From assembly GCA_003553565.1 (NCBI GenBank), contig PWER01000005.1:1-46363 (forward strand): 46,363 nucleotides of DNA, in the 5' to 3' direction. Positions 26,518-35,011 of the stretch are shown here, piece by piece. Numbering within the stretch: the stretch's first letter is position 1; every line of letters begins with the position of its first letter. The notes under the pieces are model-generated. The model was given only the letters and a program-made list of their open reading frames with translations, did not search any database and had not been told where the DNA came from. This stretch comes from Nitriliruptoria bacterium. GTDB lineage: Bacteria > Actinomycetota > Nitriliruptoria > Euzebyales > Egibacteraceae. The translations under genes and the position numbers were made by a program.

Positions 26518-27342
26518 TCAACCGCGGTGTGTCTCGAGCCACGTGACGGCGAAGTCCACGAGGTCGCGTTGGCGCAGCACGCGCGCCACGCCGTAGCCTG
26601 CCTGTCCGACCAGCACCGCTTCGGGCCTGGCCGCCTCGTAGGCTGCCCCGAGCCTGGCGAAGTCCTCCTCGTCGATCGCGACGTCCTCGACCTCGACCCA
26701 CGTGGCCGTGTGGGCGTGCGCATCCGCGGGGGCGGGCACGAGCCGGTGCAGGCGCTGCCCGGCGGTGGTGCGCGCCCGGTACTCCGCCAGGTGCAGCGAG
26801 GTGTTGACCGCGTGGCCCACCCCCAGCAGCAGCACCAGCGCGTCGTGCTCGTACAGGCGCGCCAGCGGCGAGCGCTCCCCGAGGCGATGGGCCAGCGGGT
26901 GCTCGCCGCACAGCGCCTGCGCGCGGGGTCCGCGGGCAGCGAACGACACCTCCGGATGGGCGCTGCGCACCACGTCGGGGTGGTCGCGGAACGCCTCCAC
27001 GATGGCGCCCATGCCGCGCGTCGGGCTGACCGCGGGGTCGAACGGCGGCAGCGCCGCCCGCACCGTGGAGACCCAGCTGGGCGGCACCGGCGGGTGCTGC
27101 CACTCGGCCGGGTCGCTCAGGCTCGTGTGGGTGGGCATCACCACGGTGCCCGAGGGCCCCACGGCCGCCTCCAGCGCCCGACACACCGCGACCGGACCGC
27201 CGGCCACCCAGCCCAGCGCCGACAGGGAGCTGTGCACCAGCACCGTCGCTCCCGCGAGGTCGAGCGCGGCGAGGTCGGCGGCCAGCGACTCGCTGGTGAC
27301 CGGCCCGTCGACGCTGCGCGCGATGACCTCGCGCTCGCCCAT
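26518..27342 (-). CDS. AAC(3)-family N-acetyltransferase (aminoglycoside 3-N-acetyltransferase-like)
   Basis: The 274-aa product has the fold landmarks of the antibiotic_NAT/AAC(3) family: [18 protein letters not shown] near the N terminus, [41 protein letters not shown] and [18 protein letters not shown], including the conserved catalytic-region histidine and glutamate. Family members acetylate aminoglycosides or other amines with acetyl-CoA. Chromosomal copies amid housekeeping genes often have unknown physiological substrates, so resistance should not be assumed. The ATG at 27342 has GGAGG 8 nt upstream. It interrupts the usual rpmA-obgE order. Confidence 0.88.
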   Translation of the reverse strand: MGEREVIARSVDGPVTSESLAADLAALDLAGATVLVHSSLSALGWVAGGPVAVCRALEAAVGPSGTVVMPTHTSLSDPAEWQHPPVPPSWVSTVRAALPPFDPAVSPTRGMGAIVEAFRDHPDVVRSAHPEVSFAARGPRAQALCGEHPLAHRLGERSPLARLYEHDALVLLLGVGHAVNTSLHLAEYRARTTAGQRLHRLVPAPADAHAHTATWVEVEDVAIDEEDFARLGAAYEAARPEAVLVGQAGYGVARVLRQRDLVDFAVTWLETHRG

Positions 27343-27459
27343 GGTCGTGACCTCCGCCTGCACCGGGGACGCGGGATGGTGCCCTCGAGCCTAGGGGGTC
27401 GTGCGCGGCGCCCCGGCGCTCGCCTCGGAGCCCGCGCGTCCCGGCACGCTGCGAGCGCC

Positions 27460-27465
27460 TACGCT
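27460..27465 (+). promoter_or_regulatory. Leaderless-type promoter -10 of obgE (TACGCT)
   Basis: TACGCT ends 8 nt before the obgE ATG and there is no ribosome site between them. obgE-proB therefore seems to have its own leaderless transcript, separated from rpmA by the inverted AAC(3)-like gene. Confidence 0.5.
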
Positions 27466-27473
27466 GCACCGCG

Positions 27474-28880
27474 ATGACAAGCGCGTTCGTCGACGAGGTC
27501 ACCATCACCGCCATGGGTGGTGCTGGCGGTGACGGGGTGACCTCGTTCGACCGTCAACCCTACGAGCCCAAGGGCCGACCGGATGGCGGCGACGGCGGTC
27601 ACGGCGGGGACGTGGTCGTGCGCGCCAGCAAGGACGAGGGCAGCCTGCTGGACCTGCGCTACCGGCCGCACCGCACCGCAGGACGCGGCCGCCACGGCAG
27701 CGGCGACCGGCGTCGCGGCGCCGACGGTGAGTCGGTGGTGCTGACCGTCCCCGAGGGCACGGTGGTCACCGACGCCGACAGCGGCGCGCTGCTCGCCGAC
27801 CTCGCCCGTGACGGCGACGAGGTCGTGGTCGCGCGCGGCGGCCGCGGCGGTCGCGGCAACGCCGCGCTGGCCGGTCCGCGGCGGCGCGCCCCACGGTTCC
27901 GCGAGCTGGGCGAGCCGGGCGACCAGCGCAGCGTGCGCTGCGAGCTGAAGCTGCTGGCCGACGTGGCGCTGGTGGGCATGCCCAGCGCCGGCAAGTCGTC
28001 GCTGATCGCTCACGTCTCCGCGGCGCGCCCCAAGGTGGCGGCCTACCCGTTCACCACGCTGACCCCGAAGCTCGGGGTGGTCCGCGTCGATGACACCGAC
28101 TTCACCATCGCCGACGTGCCCGGGCTCATCGCCGGCGCCAGCGAGGGCCGCGGCTTGGGGGACCGCTTCCTGCGCCACATCGAGCGCGCCGCCGCGCTGG
28201 TGCACGTGCTCGACTGCGCCAGCCTTGAGGGCCGCGACCCGCGGGAGGACCTGGAGGTCATCTGCGGCGAGCTGGCCGCCTACGACGCGCGCGCCACGGG
28301 GCTGCCCGGGCGGGCGCCGCTGGGTGAGCGCCCCGCGCTGGTGTTCCTCAACAAGGTGGATGCCGAGCGCGAGGTCGCCGAGCTGGTGCGACCCGACCTG
28401 GAGGCCGCGGGCTGGGAGGTGCTGGCCGGCAGCGCCGTCACCGGGGAGGGGCTCACCGCGCTGCTGCGCCGCCTCGCGGAGGTGGTGCGCGCCGCGCGGG
28501 CAGCGCGGGCGGCCGAGGAGGAGGTCAGCCCCCGCGGGCCGGTGCTGCGGCCCGTGGCAGAGCCCGAGCCGGTGCGCGTGGTCCGCACGTCGCAGGGCTG
28601 GCAGGTCCTCGGCGGCAACGTGGCCCGCTGGATCGCCCAGACCGACTTCAGCAACGAGGAGGCCGTGGCGCACCTGCAGCGGCGCCTGCGCAGCGCCGGG
28701 GTCATCGAGGCGCTCGCCGACGCTGGCGCCCGCGCTGGTGACGACGTGATCGTCGGTGACGTGGTGTTCGACTTCGAGCCCCCGCCCGACGCCGACCCCG
28801 ACGTCGAGCCCGACCCCGACGCGGACCCCGACGCGGACCCCGAGGCCGACCCTGACCCCGACCCGGACGAGCTGCGGTGA
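27474..28880 (+). CDS. obgE: GTPase Obg/CgtA
   Basis: Essential GTPase acting in late 50S assembly and stress control. The 468-aa product has the glycine-rich Obg domain (1-155), a G domain with G1 GMPSAGKSS (168-176), DVPGLIAGASEGRGLGDRF (G3), NKVD (G4) and SAV (G5), and the C-terminal OCT domain around 340-440. It ends in an acidic repeat of Asp-Pro and Asp-Ala-Asp-Pro units (about 440-466), coded by a GAC-CCC-GAC-GCG type tandem. The stop overlaps the proB GTG by 4 nt. Confidence 0.96.
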   Translation: MTSAFVDEVTITAMGGAGGDGVTSFDRQPYEPKGRPDGGDGGHGGDVVVRASKDEGSLLDLRYRPHRTAGRGRHGSGDRRRGADGESVVLTVPEGTVVTDADSGALLADLARDGDEVVVARGGRGGRGNAALAGPRRRAPRFRELGEPGDQRSVRCELKLLADVALVGMPSAGKSSLIAHVSAARPKVAAYPFTTLTPKLGVVRVDDTDFTIADVPGLIAGASEGRGLGDRFLRHIERAAALVHVLDCASLEGRDPREDLEVICGELAAYDARATGLPGRAPLGERPALVFLNKVDAEREVAELVRPDLEAAGWEVLAGSAVTGEGLTALLRRLAEVVRAARAARAAEEEVSPRGPVLRPVAEPEPVRVVRTSQGWQVLGGNVARWIAQTDFSNEEAVAHLQRRLRSAGVIEALADAGARAGDDVIVGDVVFDFEPPPDADPDVEPDPDADPDADPEADPDPDPDELR

Positions 28881-30010
28881 CGCGCCGGTTCCCAAGACCC
28901 CGACGCGTGGTGGTCAAGGTCGGCTCGGCGAGCCTGCGCGGCCCCGACGGGGTGGATCGCGCCTTCCTCGACGAGCTCGTCGCCCAGCTCGCCCGCTGCG
29001 CGGACGCGGGCAGCCAGCCGGTGCTGGTCTCCTCCGGTGCGGTCGCCGCTGGCCTGGGTGGCCTCGGCCTCGCCCGCCGGCCTCCCGACCTGCCCAGCCT
29101 GCAGGCCGCGGCCAGCGTCGGGCAGGGCAAGCTGCTGCACGCCTACGCCGACGCGCTGGCGCCGCACGGCCGCGCGGTGGGCCAGGTGCTGCTGACCCCC
29201 TCGGACGTCACCGACCGCACCCGCTACCTCAACGCGCGCAACACCGTCGAGCGGCTGCTGCGCTACGGGGCCGTGCCGGTGGTCAACGAGAACGACACCG
29301 TGGCCACCGACGAGCTGCGCTTCGGCGACAACGACCGCCTCGCGGCGCTGGTGGCCTCGATGCTCGGTGCCGAGCTGCTGCTGCTGCTCTCCGACGTCGA
29401 CGGGGTGCTGGTCAGCCAGCCCGAGGTCGGCGCCGCACCGCAGGTCGTGCCCCAGCTCGACGACCCCGGCGAGGCCGCCCGCTACGACTTCGGAGGCAGC
29501 TCGGATGTCGGCACCGGCGGGATGACCAGCAAGATCGAGGCCGCGCGCATCGCCTGGTTCTCCAGCTGCCACACCGTGCTCGCTCGAGCCCGCCGCCCGC
29601 AGGTGATCGACGAGGTCGTCGCCGGCGCGGAGGTTGGCACGTGGTTCCCGCCGAGCCCCTCACGTCCCGAGAGCCGCAAGCTGTGGATCGCGTTCGCCCA
29701 GCAGCCGCACGGGGTGATCGAGGTGGACCCGGGAGCGGTGGAGGCGCTGCTGCGGCGCGGCACCTCGCTGCTGGCCGCCGGGGGGGTGGCGGTTCATGGC
29801 ACGTTCGCAGCCGGCGATCCCGTCGACGTGGCCGGTCCTGACGGCCAGATCGTGGCGCGCGGGCTGTCCGCCTACGACCGTGCGACCCTGGAGCGCCTGC
29901 GCGGTCATCGCCAGGCCGAGGTGGCCGACTCGCTGGCGATCGACGACCCGCCCGAGGTGATCCACCGCGACCAGCTGATCGTGCTGGCAGCGCCGGGCCA
30001 GCCACGCTGA
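28877..30010 (+). CDS. proB: Glutamate 5-kinase
   Basis: First step of proline synthesis: ATP-dependent phosphorylation of glutamate, subject to proline feedback. The 377-aa product has the amino-acid kinase fold with VVKVGSASL, LVSSGAVAAG, VPVVNENDTVAT and GTGGMTSKIEAAR, plus a C-terminal PUA domain (about 285-360). The GTG start overlaps the obgE stop (GTGA), so it is translationally coupled. proA lies 1 kb further on, with two minus-strand genes in between. Confidence 0.95.
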   Translation: MTRRFPRPRRVVVKVGSASLRGPDGVDRAFLDELVAQLARCADAGSQPVLVSSGAVAAGLGGLGLARRPPDLPSLQAAASVGQGKLLHAYADALAPHGRAVGQVLLTPSDVTDRTRYLNARNTVERLLRYGAVPVVNENDTVATDELRFGDNDRLAALVASMLGAELLLLLSDVDGVLVSQPEVGAAPQVVPQLDDPGEAARYDFGGSSDVGTGGMTSKIEAARIAWFSSCHTVLARARRPQVIDEVVAGAEVGTWFPPSPSRPESRKLWIAFAQQPHGVIEVDPGAVEALLRRGTSLLAAGGVAVHGTFAAGDPVDVAGPDGQIVARGLSAYDRATLERLRGHRQAEVADSLAIDDPPEVIHRDQLIVLAAPGQPR

Positions 30011-30039
30011 TCAGCCGCGCTGACCCCCAAGCGCGCCGC

Positions 30040-30216
30040 TCAGCGGCGGGTGGGTGGCGGGTTGGCCAGCGCCTCGCGGTCGTCGCGGCGGAACGCCCCC
30101 GGCCGCGGACGGTCGGGCAGCGCGTCGCGGCGCACCCCATGGTCGCGCGCGAGGTGGTCGTCGAGCTCGTCGGCGACGGCGAAGCGCAGCTCGCACTTGG
30201 GGCACTGGCTGACCAC
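30040..30216 (-). CDS. Small zinc-finger-like protein
   Basis: A 58-aa product with CPKC (5-8) followed by HLARDH (21-26), which gives a CCHH ligand set spaced like a classical C2H2 finger. The remainder is Arg/Pro/Asp-rich and probably disordered. The GTG start has GAGGAGG 5 nt upstream. It could bind nucleic acid or act as a small zinc protein; I know no named family. It lies downstream of, and in the same direction as, the coiled-coil gene ending at 30294. Confidence 0.6.
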   Translation of the reverse strand: MVSQCPKCELRFAVADELDDHLARDHGVRRDALPDRPRPGAFRRDDREALANPPPTRR

Positions 30217-30293
30217 GACGGCCTCCTCGTTGCACCGGGTGCTCACCGTACCGGATCCAGCCGCGTCACCGGATCCCGCCGCGCCCTGGCGCG

Positions 30294-30833
30294 CTAGCCC
30301 TGCTGCTGCGCCCGGTGCTCCTCGTCGTGGTTGCCCTGGCGCGGGAACGCCGGGGGGCGCTCGAGCTCGCGCCACATCGCCTGGTCGGCCATCTGCAGCA
30401 GCAGCTCCTCCAGCAGCGGAGGCTCGACCTCCAGCAGCCGCCACAGCTCGAGGCTGTTGCCGAGGTCGGAGTGCCAGCGGGCGAGCACCTCGTCGTCGGA
30501 CTGGTCCAGCTCGATCAGCAGGCTGCGCGCTGGCTGGAGCTTGCGCGTGGAGATCTTGGCGATGTACTCCTCCCGGGACTCCGTCCATCCCAGGCGCACC
30601 ACGAAGTGCTCGGGATCGGAGGCCTTCAGCGCCTGGGCGCGCTCGGCGAGCGCCTCGACCAGCTCCTCGTGGCGCCGCATCTGGGCCTGCCGCTGCGCGT
30701 GCTCGGCGCGGATCTTCTCCTCGGCCTGCTGCTGCCGGGCGCGGTCCATCTCGTCCTCGGCGCGTCGCCGCTGCTCGGCGAGCTCGGCGTTGCGGGCCAG
30801 CCGCTGCTGCAGCGCGTCCTGGAAGTCGCTCAT
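30294..30833 (-). CDS. Unknown coiled-coil protein
   Basis: A 179-aa soluble protein I do not recognise. Residues 1-72 form a charged, Gln/Glu/Arg-rich helix with heptad character ([20 protein letters not shown]). Residues 75-150 look like a small mixed domain ([20 protein letters not shown], then [16 protein letters not shown]). The tail ends [11 protein letters not shown]. There is no signal peptide or membrane segment. Codon use matches the neighbours, and GGGGA stands before the ATG. It is divergent from proA, with a 222-nt shared upstream region. It is not part of proline synthesis as far as is known. Confidence 0.75.
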   Translation of the reverse strand: MSDFQDALQQRLARNAELAEQRRRAEDEMDRARQQQAEEKIRAEHAQRQAQMRRHEELVEALAERAQALKASDPEHFVVRLGWTESREEYIAKISTRKLQPARSLLIELDQSDDEVLARWHSDLGNSLELWRLLEVEPPLLEELLLQMADQAMWRELERPPAFPRQGNHDEEHRAQQQG

Positions 30834-30933
30834 CGGGGTCCCCTGCTCGGCGGGACGGTGATCGTCTGCGGGCAGTGTGCCCGCTCGTGCTCGCCTCGCA
30901 CCAACGCGGGCGGGACCGGGGTGACGCGGGCAC

Positions 30934-30939
30934 TACCAT
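30934..30939 (+). promoter_or_regulatory. Candidate -10 for proA (TACCAT)
   Basis: TACCAT sits 116 nt before the proA ATG, within the divergent region. No -35 is convincing. The resulting leader would be near 110 nt and contains the duplicated ribosome site described at 31021-31050. Confidence 0.3.
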
Positions 30940-31020
30940 CGTCGGCGACCGCTCGTCGGAGCACCCCGGCCGCGGTCGCTTCCCGACCGGCCACCACACC
31001 ACGCGCCCTCGGCGCCCCCC

Positions 31021-31050
31021 GCGCCCGCAGGAGACGCGCCCGCAGGAGGC
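31021..31050 (+). repeat. 15-bp tandem duplication carrying two Shine-Dalgarno sites
   Basis: GCGCCCGCAGGAGAC (31021-31035) is followed directly by GCGCCCGCAGGAGGC (31036-31050), 14 of 15 bases identical. Each copy contains AGGAG. Only the second is at a usable distance from the proA ATG at 31056. Confidence 0.8.
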
Positions 31051-31055
31051 TTGCC

Positions 31056-32300
31056 ATGTCGACCGTGCTGGACCTGTGCCGCGCCGCCCAGCGCGCCACC
31101 CCGCGCCTGCAGGCAGCGACCACGCAGGACAAGGATCGTGCGCTGGCGGCCATGGCCGACGCACTCGAGGCACGCGCCGAGGAGGTGCGCGAGGCCAACA
31201 CCGCCGACGTCGAGGCCGCTCGCGCCGACGGCCTGCCCGCGGCGACGATCGATCGCCTGGCGCTGTCCAGCGAGCGGCTGGCCGACGTCGCCGAGGGGCT
31301 GCGCTCCCTGATCGACCTGCGCGACCCGGTCGGTGAGATCACCCGCGGGTGGACCCAGCCCAACGGGCTGCAGATCCGCCAGGTGCGGGTGCCGCTGGGG
31401 GTCGTGGCCATGGTCTACGAGGGGCGCCCCAACGTCACGGCCGACGCCGCCGGCCTGGCGCTCAAGGCCGGCAACGCGGTGGTGCTGCGCGGCTCGTCGA
31501 GCGCCATCCGCTCCAACCGGGCGATCGCTGCGATCCTGCGCGACGCGGTCGCCGAGGCCGGGCTGCCCGCCGAGGCGATCACCCTCATCGACGACACCAG
31601 CCGTGACGCGGTCACCGAGCTCATGCGCGCTCGCGGCCTGGTGGACCTGCTCATCCCGCGCGGCGGCGCAGGCCTGATCCAGTCGGTGGTCACCCAGAGC
31701 CAGGTGCCGGTCATCGAGACCGGGGTCGGCAACTGCCACGTCTACGTGGACCGCACCGCCGACCTCGCCATGGCCGAGCGCATCATCGTCAACGCCAAGG
31801 CCGGACGCCCCAGCGTGTGCTGCGCGGCCGAGTCGCTCCTGGTGCACCGCGACGTCGCCGAGGCGTTCCTCCCGCGTGCGGCGACCGCGCTGGCCAAGGC
31901 CGGAGTCGAGCTGCGCGGCGACCCGCCGACCTGCGACCTCGTCACCGCCACCGCCGCTTCGGAGGAGGACTACGACACCGAGTACCTCGACCTCGTGCTC
32001 GCCGTGCGCGTGGTCGAGGACCTCGACGCGGCCCTGGCGCACATCGCACGGCACGGCACCCGCCACACCGAGGCCATCGTCACCGAGGAGCGCAGCGCCG
32101 CCCGGCGCTTCACTGCCGAGGTCGACGCCGCCGCGGTCATGGTCAACGCGTCCACCTACTTCACCGATGGCGGTCAGTTCGGGTTCGGCGCCGAGATCGG
32201 CATCTCCACCCAGAAGCTGCACGCCCGCGGGCCCATGGCCCTCCCGGAGCTGACCTCCACCAAGTACGTCGTCGAGGGCGACGGGCACATCCGCAGCTGA
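31056..32300 (+). CDS. proA: Gamma-glutamyl phosphate reductase
   Basis: Second step of proline synthesis: NADPH-dependent reduction of glutamyl-5-phosphate. The 414-aa product has [29 protein letters not shown], the catalytic cysteine Cys255 in [14 protein letters not shown], and [20 protein letters not shown] near the C terminus. AGGAGG precedes the ATG. Length is standard. nadD follows after 86 nt. Confidence 0.96.
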   Translation: MSTVLDLCRAAQRATPRLQAATTQDKDRALAAMADALEARAEEVREANTADVEAARADGLPAATIDRLALSSERLADVAEGLRSLIDLRDPVGEITRGWTQPNGLQIRQVRVPLGVVAMVYEGRPNVTADAAGLALKAGNAVVLRGSSSAIRSNRAIAAILRDAVAEAGLPAEAITLIDDTSRDAVTELMRARGLVDLLIPRGGAGLIQSVVTQSQVPVIETGVGNCHVYVDRTADLAMAERIIVNAKAGRPSVCCAAESLLVHRDVAEAFLPRAATALAKAGVELRGDPPTCDLVTATAASEEDYDTEYLDLVLAVRVVEDLDAALAHIARHGTRHTEAIVTEERSAARRFTAEVDAAAVMVNASTYFTDGGQFGFGAEIGISTQKLHARGPMALPELTSTKYVVEGDGHIRS

Positions 32301-32374
32301 CGGCGGGGCAGGCCAGCACGCGGGCGGTCGCCACGGGTGCCACGCCCGGGCGGCCGCCGCGGGTGGCACGCCCC

Positions 32375-32380
32375 TAGACT
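32375..32380 (+). promoter_or_regulatory. Leaderless-type promoter -10 of nadD (TAGACT)
   Basis: TAGACT ends 6 nt before the nadD ATG with no ribosome site between, so nadD is probably translated from a leaderless mRNA. Just upstream, GGTGCCACGCCCGGGCGG and GGTGGCACGCCCC form near-repeats. Confidence 0.55.
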
Positions 32381-32386
32381 GCCCGC

Positions 32387-33013
32387 ATGGGCACAGCGCG
32401 CCGCCTCGGGATCATGGGTGGGACGTTCGATCCGATCCACCTCGGCCACCTCGTGGCGGCCGAGCAGATCCGTGCCGACCTCGCGCTCGACGAGGTCGTG
32501 TTCATCCCGGCGGGGCAGCCGTGGCAGAAGGCGCGGGCGGTGACCCCGGCCGAGCACCGCTACCTGATGACCGTGCTGGCCACCGCCGCCAACCCCGCGT
32601 TCAGCGTCTCCCGGTTGGAGGTCGACGCGGAGGGGCCCACCTACACCGTCGACACGCTGCGCGCGCTGCGCCGACGTCTAGCAGACGAGGACCTGTTCTT
32701 CATCACCGGAGCCGACGCGATCCTGTCGATCCTGACCTGGCGCGATGCCACCGAGTGCCTCGAGCTCGCGGAGTTCGTGGCGGCCACCCGGCCCGGTCAC
32801 GACCTGAGCGACCTCGAGGAGACCGGGATCCGTGACAAGGTGATGGCCGTGGACGTGCCCGCGCTGGCTATCAGCTCCACCGACGTGCGCGAGCGGATCG
32901 CCGCCGGCCGGCCGGTGACCTACCTCATCCCGCGCGAGGTCGAGCAGTACGCCCGCAAGCACGGGCTGTACGGCACCGAGCGCCAGCGCCTGGGCATCGA
33001 CCAGCCGCGCTGA
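32387..33013 (+). CDS. nadD: Nicotinate-nucleotide adenylyltransferase
   Basis: Forms deamido-NAD from nicotinate mononucleotide and ATP. The 208-aa product has the nucleotidyltransferase motif GGTFDPIHLGH (11-21) and the second motif ISSTDVR (162-168). Conserved EGPTYTVDTLRAL and LIPREVEQYARKHGLY are present. Size is typical. It is followed by rsfS, the usual partner order. Confidence 0.96.
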   Translation: MGTARRLGIMGGTFDPIHLGHLVAAEQIRADLALDEVVFIPAGQPWQKARAVTPAEHRYLMTVLATAANPAFSVSRLEVDAEGPTYTVDTLRALRRRLADEDLFFITGADAILSILTWRDATECLELAEFVAATRPGHDLSDLEETGIRDKVMAVDVPALAISSTDVRERIAAGRPVTYLIPREVEQYARKHGLYGTERQRLGIDQPR

Positions 33014-33072
33014 CGCTCATCGCCTGCGAGGTGGCGTGCCGCCCCTGCGGTGCGCAGCCGAGGGGTCACCGG

Positions 33073-33145
33073 TACCATCTGTGGTGCAGGCGGTGGGCAC
33101 ACCGCCCGCCAGGTGACCGCGTCGAACTGGGAGCAGCTGCTCTGA
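33073..33145 (+). promoter_or_regulatory. rsfS leader: TACCAT box and two chained mini-ORFs
   Basis: TACCAT (33073-33078) is followed 5 nt later by GTG 33084, which opens a short frame ending TGA at 33114-33116 (GTG 33081 is in the same frame). That stop overlaps GTG 33113 (GTGA), opening a second 10-codon frame that ends TGA at 33143-33145. This stop overlaps the apparent CTG start of rsfS (CTGA). The frames are visible; whether they are translated is inference. Confidence 0.35.
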
Positions 33146-33537
33146 GCACCGTCGACACCACCGCATCCTTCGCGCTCGCTCGACTCGCCGCCCACGGGGC
33201 CGCGGACAAGAAGGCCACCCGGATCCGCCTGCTGGACGTGGGCGACCTGCTGCAGGTCACCGACGTGTTCGTGATCTGCTCGGCGGCCAGCACGCGCCAG
33301 CTCGACGTGGTCGTGGACCGCGTCGAGGAGGTCTGCCGCGAGCAGGGCCACAGGCCGCTGCGCCGCGAGGGCGACCTGGGCAGCGGCTGGCTGATCCTCG
33401 ACTACGGGCCCGTGGTGGTACACGCCTTCACCGACGAGCAGCGCGCCGTCTACGACCTCGAGCGCCTGTGGGGCGACGCGCCCGTCGAGGTGATCGCAGA
33501 CGACCCCGCGGAGCAGCGCGTCGCGACGTCGGCGTGA
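33142..33537 (+). CDS. rsfS: Ribosomal silencing factor RsfS
   Basis: Binds ribosomal protein L14 and blocks subunit joining when nutrients are low. The 131-aa product contains family signatures VTDVFVICSAASTRQLD, EGDLGSGWLILDYGPVVVHAF and ERLWGDAP. The start is odd: the frame has no ATG, GTG or TTG in the expected place, and the family N terminus aligns with CTG 33142 (LSTVDTTASFALARLAAHG), which has GGGAG 8 nt upstream. The only other early start, GTG 33031, would add 37 atypical residues and lies before the TACCAT box. A programmed frameshift or a sequencing error near 33140 are alternatives. The stop overlaps the next GTG. Confidence 0.88.
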   Translation: MSTVDTTASFALARLAAHGAADKKATRIRLLDVGDLLQVTDVFVICSAASTRQLDVVVDRVEEVCREQGHRPLRREGDLGSGWLILDYGPVVVHAFTDEQRAVYDLERLWGDAPVEVIADDPAEQRVATSA

Positions 33538-34190
33538 GCCCACGCTGGCGCGTGGTGCTGGTGCGCCACGCCGAGTCCGAGGGCAACGCCGCCGGTCGCT
33601 GGCAGGGGCAGAGCGGGGCTGCCCTCACCCCGCGTGGCCACCAGCAGGCCGCCGCCCTCGCGACCGGGCTCGCCGACCTCGAAGGGGTCACCGTCGTCGC
33701 GCGCAGCGACCTGCGCCGCGTCGCCGAGACCGCCGCGCCGCTGCTGGCCCGCACCGGCTGGCCCGAGCACGTGGACGCGCGCTGGCGCGAGCTCGACGTC
33801 GGGTGCTGGACGGGCCGCGCGGTCGAGGAGGTGCGCCGGGCCGAGCCCGACCGGTTCGCTGCCTTCCGGTCCGGGACCGCGCCTGCCGGCGGTGACGGGG
33901 AGTCGCTGCCCGATCTGCGTGCGCGCCTGCGGGCCGCCTGCGAGGAGCTGCTGGTCGCCCACGCCAGCGGCACGCTCCTAGCGGTGACGCACGGGTGGGC
34001 GCTGCGCGCCGCGGTGGCCGAGCTGACCGCGAGCGCGCCCGGCGCCGAGCGCACCGACTTCCACGGCGTGGGCAACACCGCGGTCTGCACCCTCGTCGGC
34101 GACGCCCTCCCGCTGGCCGTCACCGGCTACGATGACCAGTCCCACCTGCCCCCGGAGCTGCGCAGCGGTCGCCAGCGCGTCGGAGCCTGA
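33534..34190 (+). CDS. Histidine phosphatase superfamily protein
   Basis: The 218-aa product has the phosphoglycerate-mutase-like fold: nucleophile His12 in LVRHAESEGN, a second catalytic histidine in AVTHGWALR, and ARSDLRRVAETAAPL, ELDVGCWTGR and GGDGESLPDLRARL between them. Substrate cannot be told from sequence. Its place after rsfS is common and homologues there are often labelled GpmB or phosphatase. The GTG start overlaps the rsfS stop by 4 nt. Confidence 0.9.
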   Translation: MSPRWRVVLVRHAESEGNAAGRWQGQSGAALTPRGHQQAAALATGLADLEGVTVVARSDLRRVAETAAPLLARTGWPEHVDARWRELDVGCWTGRAVEEVRRAEPDRFAAFRSGTAPAGGDGESLPDLRARLRAACEELLVAHASGTLLAVTHGWALRAAVAELTASAPGAERTDFHGVGNTAVCTLVGDALPLAVTGYDDQSHLPPELRSGRQRVGA

Positions 34191-34325
34191 CCCGGCGACA
34201 CAGGCCCCTCGAGCCCGGCCAGCGCGCCTGCTGCGCCCGGCGTTCGACTTCGTCCACGTCCACGGGACGCGCTGTCGTCGCTCTCGACCCTCGACGCCGC
34301 CACTGCCGTGCAGGAGCCAGGCGCC

Positions 34326-34982
34326 ATGACCGACCTCGCACCGTCCCCGTGTCACGACCGGCCCGACGCCTGGTTCGCGTGGATCTGGCAGCGCCTCGGA
34401 CCCCGCCTGGAGCACCGCGGCCTCGCGGCGCACCGCGCGTGGACGGTGGCCGGGCTGCACGGACGGGTGATCGAGGTCGGCTGCGGGGACGGCCTCATGT
34501 TCGCGCACTACCCACCGGCCGTCGACGAGGTGGTGGCCGTGGAGCCCGAGCCGCGGCTGCGCGCCCTGGCCGAGCAGGCCGCGCGCCGCGCTCCCGTGCC
34601 GGTCACCGTGCTGCCCGGCTGCGCCGAGTCGCTGCCGCTGGCGGATGCCTCCTGCGACGCCGCGGTGGCCATGCTGGTGCTCTGCTCGGTCGCAGAGCCC
34701 CGCACCGCCGCCCGGGAGCTGCGCCGGGTGCTGCGCGACGACGGCGAGCTCCGCTTCCACGAGCACGTGCGCGCCGCCACACCGCTGGGGCAGCGGCTGC
34801 AGCGCAGCCTCGACGTGGTGTGGCCCCACATCGGTGGCGGGTGCCACACCGCGCGCCCGACGGTGACCACACTGGCCGAGGCAGGCCTCACCCCATGGCT
34901 GCTCGAGCGGCTCCCCGTCTCCTCGCGGGTGCCGGCACCGACGCTGCCGTGGGTGCGCGGGGTGGCCGCACCCCGCGCCTGA
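34326..34982 (+). CDS. Class I SAM-dependent methyltransferase
   Basis: The 218-aa product has the SAM-binding glycine loop EVGCGDG (50-56), the acidic residue after strand 2 (VVAVEPEPRL) and a LPLADASCDAAVAMLVLCSV segment that matches motif II/III of UbiE-like methyltransferases. The C-terminal part contains HEHVRA and HIGGGCHT, as in actinobacterial small-molecule methyltransferases. Substrate unknown. AGGAG lies about 11 nt before the ATG. It converges with sdhB, with only 29 nt between them. Confidence 0.85.
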   Translation: MTDLAPSPCHDRPDAWFAWIWQRLGPRLEHRGLAAHRAWTVAGLHGRVIEVGCGDGLMFAHYPPAVDEVVAVEPEPRLRALAEQAARRAPVPVTVLPGCAESLPLADASCDAAVAMLVLCSVAEPRTAARELRRVLRDDGELRFHEHVRAATPLGQRLQRSLDVVWPHIGGGCHTARPTVTTLAEAGLTPWLLERLPVSSRVPAPTLPWVRGVAAPRA

Positions 34983-35011
34983 ACCCTGAACCCGCCCGGT
35001 GCGCGTGCGCG

